DNA of 64,000 bases, from contig NZ_JADQTO010000009.1 in assembly GCF_015704865.1 (NCBI RefSeq), forward strand, positions 248,001 through 312,000, in the 5' to 3' direction. Position numbers and translations under genes: made by a program. Each line of letters begins with the position of its first letter. The stretch's first letter is position 1. Of this stretch, positions 42,170 to 51,775 are shown in pieces. Source of the stretch: Actinoplanes aureus (lineage in GTDB: Bacteria > Actinomycetota > Actinomycetes > Mycobacteriales > Micromonosporaceae). Below the pieces are notes generated by a model. That model was not told the DNA's origin and ran no database searches. It saw only the letters and a program-made list of their open reading frames with translations.

Positions 42170-42201
42170 AAGGGCCTCCCGCACGCGCGGGAGGCCCTTT
42201 T
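42170..42201 (+). terminator. Rho-independent terminator
   Basis: 13-bp perfect stem AAGGGCCTCCCGC (42170-42182) with its complement (42187-42199), 4-base loop, followed by a short T run. It closes the ArsR-SRPBCC/reductase operon. Confidence 0.9.
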
Positions 42202-42241
42202 CGCATCCGGGTCCCCGGCAACCAGCGCTTGACAATATTCC

Positions 42242-42253
42242 GGAAACGATTCC
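42242..42253. promoter_or_regulatory. LacI operator in the mannonate operon promoter
   Basis: GGAAACGATTCC fits the LacI/GalR half-site pattern GGAA-N-CG-N-TTCC with its central CG. It lies downstream of TTGACA (42229-42234) and overlaps the expected spacer/-10 area, 53 bases before the LacI GTG. Confidence 0.75.
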
Positions 42254-42305
42254 AGACTGGCCGCAACCCATCGATCTCCATCGAAAGATCAGGGGGGCGC
42301 CGGCC

Positions 42306-43286
42306 GTGGCAGTGACGATCAAGGATGTGGCGCGGCTCGCCGGGGTGTCGCAGTCCTCGGTCTGCCGGGCGCTGGCCGATCCCGACCAGGTGCGGCCGGA
42401 GACCCGTGAGCGGGTGGAGACGGCCGCGCGCAATCTCGGCTACGTGCCGAACCGCGCGGCCCGCAGTCTGATCACCGGCCGGACCGGCAACATCGGGGTG
42501 GTCCTCCCGGATCTGGCGAACCCGTTCTTTCCCAGCGTCGTCAAGTCGATCCAGACGCAGGCCCGCCGGTTCGACTACGCCGTGTTCCTCAGTGACACCG
42601 ACGAGGACCCGGCGGTGGAGGTGCCGCTGATCCGGGCCCTGGCCAAGCAGGTGGACGGGTTCCTGCTCTGCTCACCCCGGGCCGCCGACGACGAGATCAA
42701 GGCGTTCGCCGGCCAGACGCCGATCGTGGTGCTGAACCGGCGGATCACCGCGTTCCCGTCGGTCACCGCCGACAGCGCGGACGGGATGCGCCAGGCGGTG
42801 GCGCATCTGCACGCACTCGGGCACCGGCGGGTCGCGTACGTGGCCGGCCCCCGCACCTCATGGTCGAACCGGGACCGGCTACGCGGCCTGAGAAGTGCCA
42901 CCACCTCGTACCAGATGGAATTGATCGAGATCGGCAACGTGGCGCCGACCGTCCAGGGCGGCACCGCCGCGGCCGACCTGGTCATCGCCTCCCCGGCCAC
43001 CGCCGTGCTCGCCTACAACGACCTGGTCGCGCTCGGCCTGCTGAACCGGCTCCAGGCCCGCGGCATCGACGTACCGGGCCGGATCAGCGTCGTCGGGTTC
43101 GACGACATCCTGCTCGCCGGCCTGGTCAGCCCCGGCCTGACCACGGTCGCCATCGCCAAGGAACACATCGGACGGGTCGGAGTGGAGCTGCTCCTGGAGC
43201 TGATGGCCGACGGGGAGCGCCCCACGGCCAGTCGCCGGGTGCTGCCCACCCAGCTCATCGTGCGCGGCTCCACCGGTCCACGCTAA
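42306..43286 (+). CDS. LacI-family transcriptional regulator
   Basis: 326 residues, GTG behind AGGGGGG. N-terminal LacI HTH (VTIKDVARLAGVSQSSVCRA) with the hinge helix NRAARSLITGR, then the two-lobed sugar-binding domain (NIGVVLPDLANPFFPSVVKS, VAYVAGPRTSWSNRDRLRGL, VVGFDDILLAGLVSPGLTTV). It would repress its own gene and the following transporter-dehydratase operon until a sugar acid binds. The ligand is probably linked to D-mannonate or a hexuronate. Operator at 42242-42253. Confidence 0.92.
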   Translation: MAVTIKDVARLAGVSQSSVCRALADPDQVRPETRERVETAARNLGYVPNRAARSLITGRTGNIGVVLPDLANPFFPSVVKSIQTQARRFDYAVFLSDTDEDPAVEVPLIRALAKQVDGFLLCSPRAADDEIKAFAGQTPIVVLNRRITAFPSVTADSADGMRQAVAHLHALGHRRVAYVAGPRTSWSNRDRLRGLRSATTSYQMELIEIGNVAPTVQGGTAAADLVIASPATAVLAYNDLVALGLLNRLQARGIDVPGRISVVGFDDILLAGLVSPGLTTVAIAKEHIGRVGVELLLELMADGERPTASRRVLPTQLIVRGSTGPR

Positions 43287-43308
43287 TCATCCCCCTCAGG
43301 AGACCACC

Positions 43309-44516
43309 ATGCCGTCCAGCAGACGCCAGTTCCTCACTCTCGGTGCCGTCACCGTCACCGCTCCGCTGATCGTGGCCTGTAGCCCGCCAGAAGGCGAGAG
43401 CACGAACGCCGACGGGCCGGTGCCGGAGAAGCCCGCCCAGCCGGTCACCCTCAACGCCCTCGACGTCGCCGGCAACCTCCAGCTCACCCAGGGCATGATC
43501 GACGACTTCGTGGCCAAGAACGGCGAGGTGGTCACGAAGGTCACCTACACCAAGGCCACCGCCCCGGAACTGGTCGGCAAGATCAAGGCACAGCAGGACG
43601 CCGGCCGCGTCGACATCGACCTGGTGCTCACCGGCGTCGACGGGCTGGCCGCCGGCATCGACCAGGGCCTGTGGACACCGCTGCTGCCGGCCCACGCGGC
43701 GCGGCTCACCGGCATGCAGAACTATCTGCCGGGCGCCGCGAACATGCAGAAACTCGCCGGCGACCACGGTGTCACCGTCACCTACTACCCGTCCGGGCCG
43801 CTCATCGAGTACCTGCCCGCGAGGGTGCCCGACCCGCCGAAGAACGCGCAGGCCCTGCTCGACTACGCCAAGGCCAACCCGGGCGCGGTCCAGTACGCCC
43901 GGCCGTCCAACTCCGGGCCCGGCCGCACCCTGCTGATGGGCCTGCCCTACCTGCTCGGCGACACCGACCCGAAGGACCCGGTCAACGGCTGGGCCAAGAC
44001 CTGGGCCTACCTGAAGGAGCTGGACGCCCAGATCACCCTCTATCCGTCCAGCACCAGCGAGACGATGAAGAACCTGGCCAACGGCTCGGCGAAGATCATC
44101 GCGTCGACGACCGGCTGGGACATCAACCCCCGGGTGCTGGGCACCGTGCCGAAGGACGCGCGGGTCGGCACCCTGGAGGGCTTCCACTGGGTCACCGACG
44201 CGCACTACGCCGTCATTCCCAAGGGCGTACCGGCCGACAAGCAGGCCGCCCTGCTCCTGCTGCTGAACTGGATGCTCACGCCGGAACAGCAGGCCAAGGC
44301 GTACGACAAGGGCTACTTCTACCCCGGCCCGGCGATCAAGGACGTGCCGCTGTCGATGGCACCGGCCGAGAGCCAGCAGGCCATCAGCGAGTTCGGCCGC
44401 CCCGAGTACGAGCAGCTCATCGCGGACAACCCCCTCGAGGTGCCGCTGGACGCCAAGGCCCTGGTCGCCGCCTTCGACCGCTGGGACCGCGAGATCGGCG
44501 GCTCGAAGGTGAAGAA

Positions 44517-44520
<4 letters not shown>
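43309..44520 (+). CDS. Extracellular solute-binding lipoprotein (Tat-type), iron/polyamine-class
   Basis: 403 residues. Twin-arginine lipoprotein signal SSRRQFLTLG with lipobox LIVAC (Cys24), so it is exported folded and anchored outside the membrane. The mature part is a type-II binding protein (VTLNALDVAGNLQLTQGMID, KVTYTKATAPELVGKIKAQQ, DAHYAVIPKGVPADKQAALL). It resembles the spermidine/putrescine/ferric-iron class more than classic sugar binders. Its position between LacI and mannonate dehydratase suggests a sugar-acid ligand. ATPase GTG overlaps its stop. Confidence 0.88.
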
Positions 44521-45556
<1,036 letters not shown>

Positions 45557-45560
<4 letters not shown>

Positions 45561-46444
45561 GCACCGCGACGGTCGCGCTGCGGCACCGGCTCGCCGAGCG
45601 CGGCGTGGACACCCAGATGCTGCTGCTCGTGCCCGCCACGGTGTTCGTGGTGGCGCTGTTCATCTACCCGTTCGGCTACGGCCTGGCCGTTTCCCTGCAA
45701 CCCCGCGAAGGCGGGATGCTCGCCGCCTACCAGGGGTTCTTCAGCGACGCCTACCAGCGCGACACCATCATGACGACGCTGTGGATCGCCCTGCCGGCGG
45801 CGCTGCTCAACGTCGCCGCGTCGGTGCCGATCGCCTACCGGATGCGCGGCCGGTTCCGCGGCAAGCGGCTGCTGACCACCGTCCTGGTCGTGCCGATCAC
45901 CCTCGGCACGGTGCTCACCGCCGAAGGGCTGCTCAACTTCCTCGGACCGGCCGGCTGGTTCAACCGGTTCCTGCTCACCACCGGGCTGACCGACGCGCCG
46001 ATCCGGTTGACCAACAACTACTGGGGAGTGTTCTTCTCGCTGGTCATCACCGGGTTCCCGTTCGCGTTCCTGCTGGTCCTGTCGTACCTGTCCGGCATCG
46101 ACCCGAGCCTGGAACGCGCCGCCGCCACGCTCGGCGCCGGGTGGCGCCAGCGGTTCTTCCGGATCACCCTGCCGCTGCTCGCTCCGGGGCTGGCTACCAC
46201 GTTCTGTCTGACGTTCGTGCTGGCGTTCAGCGTCTTCCCGTCGGCGATCCTGGTCGGCGATCCGTCCGGCAGCACCCGGGTCATCTCGATCGCCGCGTAC
46301 GAGGCGGCCTACGTGCGCTACGACTACGCGGCCGCGTCCGCCGCCGCGATCATCATGGGCGTCGTCGAGCTGATCGTCATCGCGATCGTGCTCGGCCTGC
46401 GCGGCCTGCTTTACACCGGCTCCACGGCAGGGGGCAAAGGATGA
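45557..46444 (+). CDS. ABC importer permease (PotB-like)
   Basis: 295 residues. Six predicted membrane helices. The EAA loop reads LERAAATLGAGWRQRFFRITLPLLAPGL in pieces, the site that docks the ATPase. A cytosolic N-terminus of about 20 residues precedes the first helix (LLLVPATVFVVALFIYPFG). Type-I permease of the polyamine/iron/2-aminoethylphosphonate family. ATGA overlap with both neighbours. Confidence 0.92.
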
Positions 46445-47277
46445 GACGTTCCATCGTCGCCAGCCCGGCCGCCTGGCTGGTCTGGGGTGCTGTGATCATC
46501 TTCTTCATCGGGCTGGCCGGGGTGATCGGGTCGGTCGTGGTCAACTCGTTCGGGCTGCGCTGGTTCGACTCGTGGCTGCCCGAGGCCTACACCACCCAAT
46601 GGTACGGCCAGGCCTGGGACGAGTTCACCCTGCTGCCGGTGCTCACCGTGACCCTGGTCGTGTCCCTGCTCGTCGTGGGCATCTCGGTCGCCGTCGGCGT
46701 GCCCGCCGCGTACGTCCTGGCCCGCCGGGCCTTCCCCGGCAGCCGGATCCTCTACCTGCTGTTCCTGCTGCCGATCCTGATGCCGCCGATCACCTACGGC
46801 ATCCCGCTCGCGACGGTCCTCTACAAATACGGGCTCGCCGGGCACCTGTCCGGCGTGGTGCTGGCCAACCTGGTGCCGTCGATCCCGTTCGTCATCCTCA
46901 CCATGACCCCGTTCATCGAGCAGATCGACCCGGCGATCGAACGGGCGGCCCGGATGTGCGGCGCGCGTACCCGTCATGTCTTTCTGCGCATCCTCGCGCC
47001 GCTGCTGATCCCCGGCATCCTGGCCGCCTCGATCCTGGTGGTGGTCCGCACCGTCGGCATGTTCGAGCTGACCTTCCTGACCGCCGGGCCGGACTCGCAG
47101 ACCCTGGTCGTGGCACTGTTCTACTCGATGTCGGCGGCCGGCATCCGGGCCCAGCAGTCGGTGGACGCGATGGCCGTCATCTACTGCGTGATGATGCTGG
47201 TCCTGCTCGTGGTCGCGTTGCGGTTCGTCAACCCCACCCAGCTGGTGGCCCGGGTCAAGGAGGACCCGTCGGAATGA
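46441..47277 (+). CDS. ABC importer permease (PotC-like)
   Basis: 278 residues. Six helices, EAA loop IERAARMCGARTRHVFLRILAPLLIPG in pieces. Partner of the upstream permease to form the heterodimeric channel. Its stop overlaps the mannonate dehydratase ATG, which ties transport to catabolism. Confidence 0.92.
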   Translation: MRRSIVASPAAWLVWGAVIIFFIGLAGVIGSVVVNSFGLRWFDSWLPEAYTTQWYGQAWDEFTLLPVLTVTLVVSLLVVGISVAVGVPAAYVLARRAFPGSRILYLLFLLPILMPPITYGIPLATVLYKYGLAGHLSGVVLANLVPSIPFVILTMTPFIEQIDPAIERAARMCGARTRHVFLRILAPLLIPGILAASILVVVRTVGMFELTFLTAGPDSQTLVVALFYSMSAAGIRAQQSVDAMAVIYCVMMLVLLVVALRFVNPTQLVARVKEDPSE

Positions 47278-48482
47278 GGATCACGCAGGCGCGGGTCATC
47301 GTGACCTGCCCGGGCCGCAACTTCGTCACCCTGAAGATCGTCACCGACGAGGGGGTGACCGGGGTGGGGGACGCGACTCTGAACGGGCGGGAGCTGGCCG
47401 TGGCCGCCTATCTGACCGAGCATGTGGTGCCCGCGCTGATCGGGCGGGATCCGGCGCGGATCGAGGACACCTGGCAGTACCTGTACAAGGGCGCCTATTG
47501 GCGGCGTGGGCCGGTCACCATGTCGGCGATCGCGGCGGTGGACACGGCGCTGTGGGACATCAAGGGCAAGGTGGCCGGGTTGCCCGTCTACCAACTGCTC
47601 GGTGGGCGGTCGCGAGAGGGGGTAACCGTCTACGGCCACGCCAATGCTCCCGATACCGAGTCAGTCTTGTCCGAAATATCGGCCTATGTGGATCGCGGTT
47701 ACCGGGCCGTTCGGGTGCAGACCGGCATCCCCGGTCTGGAAAGCACCTACGGTGTGTCCGGCGGCACGGCGTTCTACGAGCCGGCCGACGCCGCCGTTCC
47801 CACCGAGAACGTCTGGTCCACAGCGCACTACCTGGAGCACGTGCCGTCCGTCTTCGCGCGGGTGCGCGAGGAGTTCGGCCCGACACTGAAGCTTCTTCAC
47901 GACGTGCATCACCGGCTCACCCCGATCGAGGCGGCCCGGCTCGGGCGTTCGCTCGAACCCTATGCGCTGACCTGGATCGAGGATCCGGTGCCGGCCGAAT
48001 TACCGGAGGGCTTCCGGCTGATCCGGCAGCACACCACCACCCCGATCGCGGTCGGCGAGGTGTTCAACACGATCTGGGACTGCCAGCAGCTGATCACCGA
48101 GCAGCTGATCGACTACATCCGGACCACCGTGGTGCACGCCGGCGGCATCACCCACCTGCGGCGCATCTTCGATCTGGCCGCGCTGTACCACGTACGCAGC
48201 GGCTCGCACGGCGCGACCGACCTGTCCCCGGTATGCATGGCCGCCGCCCTGCACGTGGACCTGGCCATCCCCAACTTCGGGCTGCAGGAGTACATGCGGC
48301 ACACCGACGAGACCGATGGCGTCTTTCCGCACAGCTACCACTTCGCGGACGGCTACCTGCACCCGGGTGAGGAGCCGGGGCTCGGCGTGGACATCGACGA
48401 GGAGCTGGCCGGCCGGTACCCGTACCGGCCGGCGTCACTGCCGGTCAACCGCCTGCGGGACGGCACCATGCACAGCTGGTGA
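47274..48482 (+). CDS. manD: D-mannonate dehydratase (enolase superfamily, ManD)
   Basis: 402 residues, exactly the length of the characterised Novosphingobium ManD, and the key positions coincide with that enzyme's numbering: metal ligands D210, E236 and E262, catalytic H212 and Y159/R147, H312, R283 and C-terminal W402. Blocks KLLHDVHHRLTPIEA, WIEDPVPAE, AVGEVFNTIWDC and RSGSHGATDLSPVCMAAALH are visible. It dehydrates D-mannonate to 2-keto-3-deoxygluconate, the Mg-dependent step of hexuronate catabolism. Ala at 314 is the residue I associate with efficient mannonate dehydratases. Last gene of the LacI-controlled operon; KDG kinase and aldolase are not in the window. Confidence 0.93.
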   Translation: MRITQARVIVTCPGRNFVTLKIVTDEGVTGVGDATLNGRELAVAAYLTEHVVPALIGRDPARIEDTWQYLYKGAYWRRGPVTMSAIAAVDTALWDIKGKVAGLPVYQLLGGRSREGVTVYGHANAPDTESVLSEISAYVDRGYRAVRVQTGIPGLESTYGVSGGTAFYEPADAAVPTENVWSTAHYLEHVPSVFARVREEFGPTLKLLHDVHHRLTPIEAARLGRSLEPYALTWIEDPVPAELPEGFRLIRQHTTTPIAVGEVFNTIWDCQQLITEQLIDYIRTTVVHAGGITHLRRIFDLAALYHVRSGSHGATDLSPVCMAAALHVDLAIPNFGLQEYMRHTDETDGVFPHSYHFADGYLHPGEEPGLGVDIDEELAGRYPYRPASLPVNRLRDGTMHSW

Positions 48483-48484
48483 CG

Positions 48485-48703
48485 TCAACCGGCGCACGCT
48501 GCCGAGCGCGCGGTCCGGACATCGCCCCCGTGCGTCAGGAACCCCCGGTCGAGACGCGCTGCGAGCCGGTGCAGTGCGCCGGCGACGAGCAATCGGAGCC
48601 ACCCCGGCGGACGGTCCGGCACTTCTGGACTGCATGGCAGGGCGGAGTGCATGAGCCGGGTAGCCGTGCCTTTGACCAGGGGAATCATGGGGAGATCCTG
48701 CAT
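48485..48703 (-). CDS. Small hypothetical protein (72 residues)
   Basis: Called because of its signals: an ATG with AAAGGA 7 bases upstream, and a good promoter (TTGCAA, 17 bases, TAGATT) further up. The product is MQDLPMIPLVKGTATRLMHS..., basic, with one short hydrophobic stretch (WLRLLVAGALHRLAA). No family is recognised. It converges on manD (2 bases between stops) and is divergent from the MarR gene, so MarR may control it. Confidence 0.5.
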   Translation of the reverse strand: MQDLPMIPLVKGTATRLMHSALPCSPEVPDRPPGWLRLLVAGALHRLAARLDRGFLTHGGDVRTARSAACAG

Positions 48704-48739
48704 CGGACAGTCCTTTCTTCACGATCAAGTGCCCCGTAA

Positions 48740-48768
48740 AATCTAGTTGCAGACGCGGGCTATTGCAA
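48740..48768 (-). promoter_or_regulatory. Promoter of the small minus-strand gene
   Basis: On the minus strand TTGCAA (48763-48768), 17 bases, TAGATT (48740-48745). A leader of about 35 bases with AAAGGA follows to the ATG at 48703. Confidence 0.6.
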
Positions 48769-48793
48769 GCGCCGGTAATCGGCAGAGGCGGTG

Positions 48794-48799
48794 TACTGT
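48794..48799 (+). promoter_or_regulatory. -10 element of probable leaderless MarR promoter
   Basis: TACTGT (TANNNT) ends 6 bases before ATG 48806; no ribosome site precedes that ATG. Confidence 0.55.
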
Positions 48800-48805
48800 G
48801 GCGGC

Positions 48806-49258
48806 ATGGAGGTGCAGGAGCAGGGCGTCGACGACGCCGTGGCATGCGCGCAGAGCTGGCGCGCGCTGGCCGGTTTGCACGCCCGGATCGAGCAGCGCCT
48901 GGAGCGCGCCTTGCAGGCCGCGCACCGGCTCAGCGTCGTCGAGTATTCGGTGCTTGAGCTGCTGTCCCGTCAGGACCGCTGGCACATGCGGATGCAGCAG
49001 CTGGCCGCCGCGGTCGTGCTCAGCCAGAGCGCCACCACCCGGCTGGTCGCCCGGATGGAGGACCAGGGCCTGCTGAGCCGCTACCTGTGTGAGAACGATC
49101 GCCGGGGCATCTTCACCGAGGTGACCGAGGCCGGCCTGCGGCTGCTGACCGAGGCGCGCCCGACCCACGACGAGGCGCTGCGCGCGGCGATGCGCGACGC
49201 CGAGCAGCTGCCGGAGTTCGCCGGCCTGGTCAGCGCGCTGCGCGGCCGGGCTACCTGA
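48806..49258 (+). CDS. MarR-family transcriptional regulator
   Basis: 150 residues from a probably leaderless ATG. Winged HTH with LSVVEYSVLELLSRQDRWHM, MQQLAAAVVLSQSATTRLVA and the wing SRYLCENDRRGIFTEVTEAG. Typical of the drug- or phenolic-responsive MarR class. Divergent from the small gene at 48485-48703, its most likely target together with itself. The reductase gene converges 12 bases after its stop. Confidence 0.9.
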   Translation: MEVQEQGVDDAVACAQSWRALAGLHARIEQRLERALQAAHRLSVVEYSVLELLSRQDRWHMRMQQLAAAVVLSQSATTRLVARMEDQGLLSRYLCENDRRGIFTEVTEAGLRLLTEARPTHDEALRAAMRDAEQLPEFAGLVSALRGRAT

Positions 49259-49270
49259 CTGGCCGGCAGG

Positions 49271-49885
49271 TCAGGCGACGTCGTAGATCAGGTGCGTCGC
49301 GGTCGATGTCGGGATCACGCTGCGCTGCACCAGCGTGCGCGGCACGCCGCCGCCGAACAGTGGCGTCCCGGCGCCCAGCACCACCGGCGCGAGGTGCAAC
49401 GACAGGGTGTCGACCAGCCCGGCGTCGAACGCCGCGCGGATCGTGGCGCCGCCACCCATCAGGACGACGTCGAGGTCCGTTCCACGGTCTGACGAAGCCG
49501 CCTCCGCGCGCTCCCGCGCGGCGGCGACGGCGTCCGGCACACCGGTGGTGACGAACGTCCAGTCGAGCTCAGTGAGTCGCACCGACTCCGGCGGCGAACT
49601 CGTCACGACGACGAAGGCCGGCTTCCCGACCTCACCAGCGCCGTAGCCGGTCTCGTCGTTCCAGCCGGTCGGCCCGTCGACCAGATCGAAGAGCCGGCGG
49701 CCGAGCACGACGGCGCCCGAGCGGGCGGTCGCCTCGCGCAGCAGCCGGCGATCCTGCGGGTCGGCGGAGAACGCCCAGGTGTGCAGGGCCTCGCCGCCGG
49801 TGCCCAGGCCGTTGTCCGGGCCGGGTTCGGGCCCGGTGACGAACCCGTCGAGGGAGATCGAGATGTCAGCGATGATTCGGGTCAT
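49271..49885 (-). CDS. Dihydrofolate-reductase-like (RibD C-terminal) protein
   Basis: 204 residues. RIIADISISLDGFVTGPEPG, VLGRRLFDLVDG, AFVVVTS, VVLMGGGATIRAAFDAGLVD and APVVLGAGTPLFGG give the RibD_C/DHFR fold with an NADPH site. Second member of this family in the window but not closely similar to the one at 41571. Substrate unknown. Convergent with MarR. Confidence 0.9.
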   Translation of the reverse strand: MTRIIADISISLDGFVTGPEPGPDNGLGTGGEALHTWAFSADPQDRRLLREATARSGAVVLGRRLFDLVDGPTGWNDETGYGAGEVGKPAFVVVTSSPPESVRLTELDWTFVTTGVPDAVAAARERAEAASSDRGTDLDVVLMGGGATIRAAFDAGLVDTLSLHLAPVVLGAGTPLFGGGVPRTLVQRSVIPTSTATHLIYDVA

Positions 49886-49956
49886 GCCCTGGTAGACCGG
49901 CTCCGCCGCCGAAACTCATCGCGCCCGGACCACCGCATCACCTGGACCCGTTGGAA

Positions 49957-49972
49957 AAAGTGATATCACTTT
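49957..49972. promoter_or_regulatory. Perfect 16-bp palindrome upstream of the SPFH operon
   Basis: AAAGTGATATCACTTT, self-complementary over all 16 bases, AT-rich in a GC-rich region, 35 bases before the SPFH ATG. Likely operator, possibly for the ribbon-helix-helix protein encoded in the same operon. Confidence 0.75.
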
Positions 49973-50007
49973 GCTACTCTCGAGACACCACCTTGAGGGA
50001 GCCCAAC

Positions 50008-50919
50008 ATGACGGAACACCTTGATCTGCCCACCCCGCAGGTGCGCGAGCGCATCGCCCGCGGCGCCTCGGGCTGGCCGGTCCTCGCCCTGTCCGTGCTG
50101 GTGATCCTGCTCAGCATCGCCGTCTTCGTCATCGGCGTGCAGCAGGACGACTCCACGGTCGTCATCAGCCTGATCAGCGTGAGCGTGCTGCTCACGCTGG
50201 CCGCCCTGACCGCCCTGGCCGGGCTCACGCCGGTCGCACCCGGTGAGGCCCGCGTTCTTCAGCTGCTCGGCCGCTACACCGGGACCGTGCGCACCGACGG
50301 ACTGCGCTGGGTCAACCCGCTCACCGCCCGGCGCAAGGTCTCCACCCGCATCCGCAACCACGAGACCGACGTGCTCAAGGTCAATGACGCCGACGGCAAT
50401 CCGATCGAGATCGCCGCCGTCGTCGTCTGGCAGGTCGAGGACACCGCCCGTGCCGTCTTCGAGGTCGACGACTTCATCGAGTTCGTCGCCATCCAGACCG
50501 AGACCGCCGTGCGGCACATCGCCAACAGCTACTCCTACGACTCCCACGACACCGCCCGGATGTCGCTGCGTGACAACGCCGACGAGATCACCGGCCGGCT
50601 GTCGGACGAGATCGGCGTGCGGGTCGCCGCCGCCGGGGTGAAGATCATCGAATCCCGGCTGACCCGCCTCGCCTACTCACCCGAGATCGCGCACGCCATG
50701 CTGCGCAGGCAGCAGGCGAACGCGATCGTCGCCGCCCGGACCCGGATCGTCGAAGGCGCGGTGGGCATGGTGGAGATGGCGCTGGTCCGCCTCGCCGAGA
50801 ACGACGTCGTCGACCTGGACGAGGAACGCAAGGCCGCGATGGTCAGCAACCTGCTGGTGGTCCTGTGCGGCGACCGGGACGCCCAGCCCGTGGTCAACGC
50901 GGGCACCCTCTACTCCTAG
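50008..50919 (+). CDS. SPFH/band-7 (stomatin-like) membrane protein
   Basis: 303 residues, ATG behind GAGGGAG. Two adjacent membrane helices (about 23-42 and 48-70) precede the SPFH domain (about 75-245). It has VAPGEARVLQLLGRYTGTVR, GLRWVNPLTARRKVSTRIRN, VNDADGNPIEIAAVVVWQVE and the helical YSPEIAHAMLRRQQANAIVA. SPFH proteins oligomerise on membranes into microdomain scaffolds. First of a tightly packed three-gene operon (gaps of 3 and 1 bases) with an RHH protein and a GPP34 protein, under a 16-bp palindrome. Confidence 0.92.
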   Translation: MTEHLDLPTPQVRERIARGASGWPVLALSVLVILLSIAVFVIGVQQDDSTVVISLISVSVLLTLAALTALAGLTPVAPGEARVLQLLGRYTGTVRTDGLRWVNPLTARRKVSTRIRNHETDVLKVNDADGNPIEIAAVVVWQVEDTARAVFEVDDFIEFVAIQTETAVRHIANSYSYDSHDTARMSLRDNADEITGRLSDEIGVRVAAAGVKIIESRLTRLAYSPEIAHAMLRRQQANAIVAARTRIVEGAVGMVEMALVRLAENDVVDLDEERKAAMVSNLLVVLCGDRDAQPVVNAGTLYS

Positions 50920-50922
50920 GCA

Positions 50923-51138
50923 ATGGCTACCGAGCGGAAGAAGCTGCTGCTCCGGCTCGATCCCGCCGTGCACGACGCACTCGCACGGTGGGCCGGAGAC
51001 GAGCTTCGTAGCACGAACGCCCAGATCGAGTACCTGCTGCGCAAGGCACTCGCCGACGCCGGCCGGCTCCCCGGCGGAGTCGGCCGGATGCGAGGGCCGG
51101 GCAGACCTCCCGCCACACCCGAGCCGGAAGAAGAATGA
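50923..51138 (+). CDS. Ribbon-helix-helix (Arc-type) small protein
   Basis: 71 residues. KKLLLRLDPAVHDALARWAG forms the beta strand and first helix, followed by STNAQIEYLLRKALADAG as the second helix: the Arc/MetJ fold that binds DNA as a dimer through the strand. The C-terminal tail is Pro/Arg/Glu-rich. Probably an autoregulator binding the 49957-49972 palindrome; a role as a toxin-antitoxin-type antitoxin is less supported because no toxin-like partner is present. Lies between SPFH and GPP34 genes. Confidence 0.85.
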   Translation: MATERKKLLLRLDPAVHDALARWAGDELRSTNAQIEYLLRKALADAGRLPGGVGRMRGPGRPPATPEPEEE

Positions 51139-51139
51139 C

Positions 51140-51766
51140 ATGGCAGTACCCGGCACCCTCCCCCAGCGCGTCTTCCTGCTGGCCTACCACCCCGGCAAAG
51201 GCAGAGTGCCCTGGGACACCAACCTCGGCGCCATGCTCCGCGCGGCGGCCCTCGCCGACCTCTACCTCAAGGGCCACCTCACCGACGCAAACGGCCGCGC
51301 CACCACCGACGGCCCGCACCCCTGCCACGACTACCTGCTCGAGGCGCTCCTCGAAGAGATCGCCGAGTCCAAGCCACGCAAGTGGCAGTTCTGGGTCGAG
51401 CGCCGCCAGCGCGTCGCCGTGACCGCGGTACGCCAACAGCTCAGTGACGGCGGTTGGGTCCGCCTGGAACCACGCCGGATCCTCGGGCTGTTCCCCACGA
51501 CCAGGGTGACCATCCGGGACCCCCGCGTCCGGAAGCAACTGCTCGGCCGGGTCAACGATGCCCTGAAGAGCCCCGTCGGCAGAGTCGACCCGGCCGACGC
51601 GGCACTCGTGGCCATCGTCGCCGCCGGAGATCTCAGCCACGTCCTCGACCGTCGGACCAGGCGCGCCCACAAACGGCGCATCCAGGAACTCACCGAGCTG
51701 ACCGGACCGATCGGGCCGGCCCTGCGCAAGTCGATCCGGGACACCGCCGCCGCCGCGGCGGGCTAG
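51140..51766 (+). CDS. GPP34 (Golgi phosphoprotein 3-like) family protein
   Basis: 208 residues. GPP34 family blocks: LPQRVFLLAYHPGKGRVPWD, LRAAALADLYLKGHL, ALLEEIAESKPRKWQFWV and the C-terminal DPADAALVAIVAAGDL. Eukaryotic relatives bind phosphatidylinositol-4-phosphate at the Golgi; bacterial members are uncharacterised. With SPFH immediately upstream, a peripheral membrane role at lipid microdomains is a reasonable inference. The stop lies 9 bases from the converging iron ABC ATPase. Confidence 0.9.
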   Translation: MAVPGTLPQRVFLLAYHPGKGRVPWDTNLGAMLRAAALADLYLKGHLTDANGRATTDGPHPCHDYLLEALLEEIAESKPRKWQFWVERRQRVAVTAVRQQLSDGGWVRLEPRRILGLFPTTRVTIRDPRVRKQLLGRVNDALKSPVGRVDPADAALVAIVAAGDLSHVLDRRTRRAHKRRIQELTELTGPIGPALRKSIRDTAAAAAG

Positions 51767-51775
51767 GACCGCCGG

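Noticed and set aside
50923..51766. RHH gene plus next gene as a toxin-antitoxin pair.
   Set aside because: The partner is a GPP34 family protein, not a known toxin fold, and the SPFH gene shares the operon. Kept as a membrane-module hypothesis instead.
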